From Gnetum montanum (taxonomy: Eukaryota; Streptophyta; Gnetopsida; Gnetales; Gnetaceae), in NCBI GenBank assembly GCA_015680685.1, contig MNCI01007783.1:147112-211111 (forward strand): a stretch of 64,000 nucleotides of DNA, written 5' to 3'. Positions 57,851 through 64,000 of the stretch are shown here, in pieces. The stretch's first letter is position 1; each line of letters begins with the position of its first letter. The notes under the pieces are model-generated. The model worked only from the letters and a program-made list of their open reading frames with translations. It was not told where the DNA came from and made no database searches. The position numbers were made by a program, and so were the translations under genes.

Positions 57851-59049
57851 GATAGAAAATTCTTCAAAAGTCACGACCAGCCATATCCCTAGACATTGCT
57901 AGAACGGTGGCTTGTGCCTTATGGTGGGTGAGAAATTCTTCTTTATTGTCGGAAGTCGCTGGATTTGCAAGGATCAAAATGCTATTACTCCTTCTGTCTT
58001 CTAAACGTATTGGGCCTCTTCTATATCAATTTTAATGCATTTGGATCAATATCACTTGCCCTGTTTCACGAAATCAACAAATTGGACCACATTGATTGGG
58101 CAACAAGAATTTATATCATCATAATATTTCGTTACAGGTTGTTGGATTTACCGTCTTCTATAAAAATCATCGATGGATTTTAGAAATTTTAAAAGTGCTA
58201 AAGGTCACCAGAGGCAATACAAATGGATACACTAATATTTTTAATAAAAATGCTTGCAAATAAGGTCAATTCGTGACAAATTTGAATTGATTTCGGCCCA
58301 ACTATATAAGGGAAACTTAAATTTATAGCAGAGGCTAAAAGACATTACCATCCATGGCAGATTTCATACTTCCTTATACAAATTGAGCAAACATAGCTTC
58401 ATAAGAATAGACAGGCAATATGTCACTGAATTATACATTCCATTGGTATGAAAACATCAATAAAATGCCCAGATCTATGTTATATCTTCTAAATAAGAGG
58501 CTCAAACAATCTTGACATTGAAGGCCAAATTAAATATTAATTCACAAAAAATATAGGGCTGAAACATGATCTTAAATGCCCTTCACTCTAAAACATAAAT
58601 TCTATTATTAATTGTCTCATTAATGTTACAAAGACCTACTACAAATTCATATATAGTTGGAAATTCATATATAGTTGGTGGAGGCAAAAGTAAAAAAAAT
58701 TTCATGAATTAATAGACTTTAAAGCTTTCAAACTTGCTAAGATATTTCTTCAAACACTCATAAAAAAATGCGTTATTATAATTTAGGTGAGAACATGAAA
58801 CATAAGAGCATCAAATAAACTAAATTTAGCATCTCTTTGGATGCATGTGGGGGCCTTCTTCATCTTCAATCACTTGTCATATTTGTGTGAGAAAGCTTGT
58901 TAGAATGTAAGAATCATTATGAGAAAAGTGTAAGAAAAATTTCTAAGAATTGGGCCTGCAAGATTTATAATGGAAGAGCATAATTGTGAAAGATTCAGCT
59001 ACAAGAATGTGAAAAAATTAGGAACCTAAACTACAAATTCAGCTACAAG
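57851..59049. other. Unassigned interval
   Basis: No domain recognised. Two small tandem or near-tandem repeats: 'aaattcatatatagttgg' twice at 58642-58676, and 'attcagctacaagaatgtga' at 58993-59012 and 59037-59056. Confidence 0.4.
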
Positions 59050-59896
59050 AATGTGAGAAATATTCATGCATAATCTGGTCGAATTATGTGGATCTATGTC
59101 TTCTGATACACTAGCCTCTACGAAGTGAACTTACCCTAACAACCATTCATTGTCTTCCCAATTACACTTGTGATATTCAAGGATATGGTTAAGTGTAATC
59201 AAGGCATGTAATTTTTATTATTTTTATGTTTTATGTTTTGGGTGCTTAAAATAAAGGATGAAGGAAATGAAGTAATTTAATTGCTAATTTAATCTAACTA
59301 ACAAACCAAGGTCTAACTATTCCTAACATAAGTATCTGGTTCCACTTTTCATACATATCCTAAATACGTATAACGCTACTGGGTTACCAAATGTCAAGTG
59401 TTACTAGGATTACCAACATCATTCACATTCTCGAAGTGGCCATGCTTATGTGCTTAATTAATTGCCATTTAACATAGCTAGCTTAATTCCTTAATTAGAT
59501 TAATTAACTAAAAGCATCAAATAAAATTTCTGAAAAACATTAAATGAATGAAGGAAATATTTAATGTAGCCAAAATGCTGTAAGGTTTATCAGAAAGTTC
59601 ATCTTTATTGTCGCACACATTGTCATGCTCAAGTACAACAGTGCTCAAATAAAGATTCATACACTCAATGACTTATGTTGTAGGTACTTGGAAAAATATT
59701 CTAACTCTAGGGAAGAAAAACTACCAAAACTTTGCTACTCTATGATAAAGATACTCCCAAACTGTGCATCTAAGCACTATATTTATAGGTCAACATACAT
59801 CGAATATCCTACATCACCTCTAGGCCCCTGATATTGGGTATCCAATATCAAGGCTTTGATATGTGATATTGGAGCCTAATAAAATATAGTTCATCA
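59050..59896 (-). repeat. 3' LTR of element T (U5 end truncated)
   Basis: On - starts TGATGAACTATA at 59896 after 'catggaggta'. TATA 'ctataaatatagtgc' at 59789-59775. Aligns with LTRs of P and M; similarity ends near 59050. Confidence 0.8.
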
Positions 59897-60327
59897 TACC
59901 TCCATGAGTGAATAAACTTATAGCTTTTAGGCACCTTGTCTAATCAACAATTACACTTGGCTTGGTTGTGATTATGATGAATTGATTCTTTTAATAGCAT
60001 TAGTGGGAAGAATGAAAATAGGGTGAAATAAATAAGTGGTCCTTTATTAAATTTTGAAAAGCCAAAATGTCATGAAATGCTTGAAGGGGGCTAAAGAATT
60101 CATAGCAACTAAAAGGAGGATTTCACTGAAATACATTGTGAAGATGTGCATAATTGGATGTCATTGATGGGACATGCAAAAGGATTTAATTGTGAGAATG
60201 CTTAAGGATAAAAAACTTAACTAATCCAACCAAAAGGTATGCAAGTGGGTCCTCCCAAAAGTAAGCACATATGCTTTGTTGTCCTTGCATATCCACAAAC
60301 CAAGGAGTGCATGGGCCCCAAGGATGA

Positions 60328-60930
60328 TTAATGTGGCACATGTGTGGGGTTCCAATAGAAGACCTTATCTCTTAATTTAAATTTGACTTTCCTAATTATA
60401 AGGTCATGGCTTGTGGATGATAAGATCATGGATTCCCTATTAGTAACCTCTACTTGACCATTGGATTGGGGATGATAAGGTGTTGTTAGTTTATGCTCAA
60501 CCCCAAGCATTACATGAGCTTCTAAATGGTAGTGCTTATAAAGTGGGTTTCATTATTAGAAATTAATACATGTGGCACACCAAACCCATTTACAACATTC
60601 TATTGTAAAAACCAAGAAGTAGTAGAATATGTACAGTCAATGACAATTACTGCTTCTACCCATTTCATACAATAGTCAATAACCACTATGATGTATGTCT
60701 TTTCATTTGACATGGGCATGATGGAACCCATGAAGTCAATACCCTAAATATCAAAGGGTTCTGGTGGTTGAATCCATTGTTGAGGTCTATTCATTTGAGT
60801 AGTCATTTCACCATTACATTGGCAATGCTCACAAGAGTTGACAAATTGGTAAGCATCCTTGAAAAATGTTGGCCAGTGATATCCTACCATTAGGATATTA
60901 ATTTCCATGCATCTCCTTGCATAGTGGGCC
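60328..60930 (-). pseudogene. Integrase of element T
   Basis: On -: words matching NPQQWIQ and GIDFMGSIMPMSN (about 60790-60710), then GVEHKLTTPYHPQSNGQVEV (60500-60440), containing the catalytic Glu region intact. It is open from 60510 to 60328 but stops occur upstream. Best-preserved YHPQSNGQ segment of the three copies. Confidence 0.8.
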
Positions 60931-61239
60931 CCACAATGACCCTCATGATCATCCTAGAGAATGTATAATTGATCAACATTAGTGACACCCCAATGAACCT
61001 AGCCATCGGCACACACCTTGTAGAGGTGCTTGTTGATCTCCATGAAGCATTTCACCTAGTGAAGAAACTATTATTTCTTTCGATGATCCAACTCTTATGG
61101 CATCTATTGAGTAAGAAGATAGGTGAGAATGTCATTGTACCATTTAGACTTAGTGGGTAACTATTTAGTTATAGCCTCAACAAAAAGTAGTTCAGGAAAC
61201 TAATTCAACAGTGGGCTTTCCTCCTCTTTTTTTTTCCCA

Positions 61240-61600
61240 TCTCAACTAAGATAGGTGACTAATGACCACATTACAATTCCCTCTAAATCTACCATAGTAA
61301 GATTGAATTCTTGCAAGATCACTAGCCACCATATTGCACAGGGGCTCATCATTGACTTATTCATCAGGAAGTGAATTGCTCTATGGTCCATGTGCACAAA
61401 CACCTTATATCCAAGCACATAGTTCTTGAACTTCTCTAGAGTGTACACCACCACCATTAATTTATTCTCTATGGTGGTGTAATTTAGCTTTTCTCTCATA
61501 GTGCTTTGACTTGAGTAGTGGATGTAATATGAATGTTTCTTATTGTCCAACTTCATAAGCACAAGCCCCAAGGCATAATTTGATGCATCCATCATGATGT
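61240..61600 (-). pseudogene. RNase H of element T (largely open)
   Basis: A 117-codon open frame on - (61595-61242): MMDASNYALGLVLMKLDNKK, then YYIHYSSQSTMREKLNYTTI, then KLMVVVYTLEKFKNYVLGYK and VFVHMDHRAIHFLMNK, ending LLQ-type ILQEFNLTMVD. The first catalytic Asp (DAS) is intact, unlike in P and M; the usual TDH is MDH, keeping Asp. The longest undisturbed retrotransposon domain in the window. Confidence 0.85.
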
Positions 61601-61789
61601 GAAATGGTCTAGACCAGTTTGGTGCTTGTAGAATTAAAGTTTCTATGATTTTCTACTTCAAAAGTTGGAATGCATTTTGACATTCCTTGGTCCAAACAAA
61701 TAGGACATCTTTCTTTGTTAGCTCAACCAACAATTTTACTATCTTAGAGAAATCTGCTATGAATCTTTGGTAGTAACCAATGTATCTAA

Positions 61790-62470
61790 GGTATGATCAG
61801 ATACCTTTTATAGTTTCTAGTTGATGGGTAATTCCTTGGATGAGCTTGATCCTTTTAGGGTCAGCCTCAATCCTTTCTTGTGGAATTCTATGCCCCAACA
61901 CAATGCCCTCATAGACCATTAGAAGGCTCTTCTACCAATTAAGCTAAAGATTGATCTCCACACATCTTTTGAGTGCTTGTTCAAGATAGTCAAGGGCTTG
62001 CTCAAATGTAGCCCCATAGATGGAGAAGTTATCCATGAAGACTTCCACCCTGCTACAAATCTACTGCCAAAAAATACTCAAGAGTAGGCATTAGAATGTG
62101 GTAGGGGCATTTCATAGGTTGAAAGGCATCTTTTGATATGTAAAAGTCCCCAACAAACTCATGTGTTATTTTGGTGTGATCCTCTAGCATGATCTAGATT
62201 TGGTTATAGCCACTATAACCATCTAGAAAACTATAATAGTACTACCTAGATATATTGTATAACACTTGATCCATAATTAGCAATGGGAAGTGATCTTTGA
62301 ATGTTTCCATGTTCAACAACCATAAATTGATGTAGACCTACAACTTGCCATCTTTCTTTGGCATAATCACAAGTGGGATAACCCACTAACTATCCATAAT
62401 GGGATAGATAAACCCTACCTTAAGAAGTTGTTTGATTTCCTCTTTGATGATCTATGTCAATTTGGATTTC
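61790..62470 (-). pseudogene. Reverse transcriptase of element T
   Basis: On - the RT blocks match P and M. The catalytic box at about 62045-62025 reads VEVFMDNFSIYGA, second Asp changed to Asn. In-frame stops occur. Confidence 0.8.
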
Positions 62471-62568
62471 AACAAATATTGTAATTATCTCTTTGGCTTT
62501 ATGGCTTGATTGGTGTAGATATGATGCTAGCATATCCTAGGATTAATCCTTGTGAGTTTGGGATATGA

Positions 62569-62856
62569 CTAAGAAAAAATTGTTAGCCATCTATTGACTA
62601 GATTCAATAGCATCTCCTTTTCCTTAGGAGTAAAATTTTCATTAATTATTATTGGCTTTCCATTTTTCAAGAATGCATATTCCATGCCAACATGAAGAAT
62701 TTTCAAATCAAGGAACTCTTGTTTAAAATTTTCAAGAATTTCTGACTCTTTCCAATTGGTATAATCAATTTCATCAATGGAGAGTTGGTGATGAACATGC
62801 TCTAGTTCATCCATACCTTTGATGTAGGCACATGTTAGGCTCTTAATAGGTTCCAT
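62569..62856 (-). pseudogene. Protease-RT connector of element T
   Basis: Open on -: ELEHVHHQLSIDEIDYTNW, then ILHVGMEYAFLKNGKPIIIN and FTPKEKEMLLNLVNRWLTIF. Matches the pre-RT region of gypsy elements (LKYAFLGENETLPVIIxxxL...EELLxxLxxxxxxIGW). P has the same at 15320-15580. Confidence 0.75.
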
Positions 62857-63019
62857 GCAAAGTGTATAGCTTCTAACTACATACTAACTACATACTTTGA
62901 TATATCAACACACTAACTACATACTTTGATAGATATACTATTAAAAGCTCATAGTTTTTGCATATAGTTGCACATTGTATTACTGTATACAATGCATCGA
63001 ACTTTATTTCTCTTGATCA

Positions 63020-63375
63020 TTCCAAATGCATTCTCTTTAGATATTTCAAGGTAAAGATCTTAGATCTTTAATTATGCATCAATAGTGCTTAGCCAAGCCC
63101 TTCCCATGATGATTGGAATCCATCTTAATATTATCTACTTAGATCAGCAAGAAATCAGTGGTGTAGGACCACCCACAAAAGATGGTCATAATGTCCTCCA
63201 CTAGTCCCAAGGAAACAGTGATGGACTAATTAGCCAACTTGAGATGGATGTTTCTCTTCTTGAGTAAAGGTAGGTTCCAAGCTTTACACATCTCATAGAG
63301 AATTAAATTAATAGTAGAACCTGAATCCAAAAGAGCCTTGCAAGACTCATTCCTAGTGATTTGAAGGTAAATAAG
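63020..63375 (-). pseudogene. Protease of element T (active site intact)
   Basis: On - SCKALLDSGSTINLILYEMC at about 63350-63290 carries the canonical LLDSGST active site; P has DSY and M NSR. Followed by SITVSLGLVEDIMTI. Frame interruptions follow. Confidence 0.8.
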
Positions 63376-64000
63376 GGTTCTTCTAGAATTAGATAGTTTC
63401 TTGGGAAGATGGCCAACCTTTATCTAATTGGTTACTACATGGGTTCACATAACGCTATGCACTTTGGGAGGTGTTTGATTTGAAGGGGAATTGAATAGAT
63501 TAGATGTAGAGGGAGATGAAGACGTAGGGTTACCAAATGTAGGTGTATGTAAGGGTTTTCTTTAGCTATTGGTTAGAAAGAAAGGTTTTTTTCATGCTCT
63601 AGTTTTTGAACCACTCAGTTGAGGAGTTGACTATAAATTAACAACCCTTGTTGTGTTGCATTGTTGTGGCTGTGGCAGAATTTCTCCCTACATTGATGGA
63701 GTAGGTGGTAACTAGATTGAAGATGGAGGAACATATACAGAAGGATGAGAAGGATGATAGGAATATGGGCTTTTTCCTCTAGTAGATAGAGAATGAGTTC
63801 TATAATACTCTGAAGGATAGTCATGACGTTGGAAGGTGGCATGACTAGAAGAGTTATGTAGAGACATGGGTTGCTAAACATAGTACCCATATGGATATAG
63901 TTGTTAGTTAGTGTATTACTACCTTGGTTGTGGCATCTTCCATGACTATTGGTTTTGCCATTGCTGATACTACTTATACAGTTATCGTGGAGCTCCACTT
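63376..64000 (-). pseudogene. gag-protease linker of element T
   Basis: Inverted counterpart of 14100-14700. The 127-codon open frame at 63998-63615 is an alternative frame of this Gln/Pro-rich linker (same wrong-frame words as 14102-14320 in P), so it should not be read as a protein. Confidence 0.6.

Larger units (their letters stand above)
59050..64000 (-). mobile_element. Athila/Tat-like Ty3/gypsy element T (runs off the window, no ORF3)
   Basis: On -: 3' LTR (59896-59050), polypurine tract, about 430 bases of spacer, then integrase, RNase H, RT, protease and gag linker to the window edge. The spacer joins directly to integrase; the extra ORF and internal promoter seen in P and M are absent. 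The 5' LTR is outside the window. Confidence 0.8.

Noticed and set aside
59778-59789. TATA box of a host gene
   Set aside because: It is the core promoter of the element T LTR, shared by all LTR copies in the window.
63615-63998. 127-codon ORF on -, the longest open frame in the window
   Set aside because: Wrong-frame reading of a repetitive linker; composition-driven.

Overview
The window looks like a piece of a large, repeat-dominated plant nuclear genome, most plausibly a gymnosperm (inference; no species marker is visible). Almost everything recognisable is a decayed transposable element. Reading frames are broken by many stop codons, intergenic DNA is AT-rich, and one assembly gap (a run of N) occurs at 3705-3845. 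No rRNA, tRNA, CRISPR array, prokaryotic operon or intact long host gene is seen.

Layout. 1-815: 3' end of an Athila/Tat-like Ty3/gypsy element. 891-3623: hAT transposase pseudogene with introns. 7195-8105: RTE-type LINE 3' end. 10405-11261: shuffled LTR pieces plus a copia integrase fragment. 11262-23384: Athila-like element P on + (LTR, tRNA-Asp-type primer site, gag, protease, RT, RNase H, integrase, long spacer with a promoter-like TATA region, an extra 3' ORF, LTR). 25850-27080: LINE on -. 27233-46510: a copia element on - split by Athila-like element M (30771-43844, also -), which sits between copia gag and protease with near-matching target-site duplications. 46675-49060: RTE LINE on -. 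50160-51960: another LINE on +. 52027-53335: a young direct repeat. 59050-64000: Athila-like element T on -, running off the window and lacking the 3' ORF.

The non-transposon content of most interest is a family of three related small genes, all on +, at 24534, 54514 and 57165. Two encode a signal-peptide-like N terminus and a C-terminal SGPSPGVGNS / SGASPGVGHS motif resembling the PIP/PIPL secreted signalling peptides (CLE- and CEP-like as alternatives). They share promoter and 3' flank similarity. The first two each carry a different single frameshift, and the third is a promoter-plus-signal-peptide relic. They appear to be a tandem array pushed apart by nested retrotransposons; a solo LTR with a perfect 5-bp target duplication lies about 500 bp downstream of the second gene.

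Elements P, M and T are copies of one family. Comparing them shows which catalytic residues died in each, a 28-bp minisatellite in the U3 of one LTR, an LTR-like internal promoter before the extra ORF, and stop codons that are often TAG where CAG is expected, a pattern fitting deamination of CHG-methylated cytosine.
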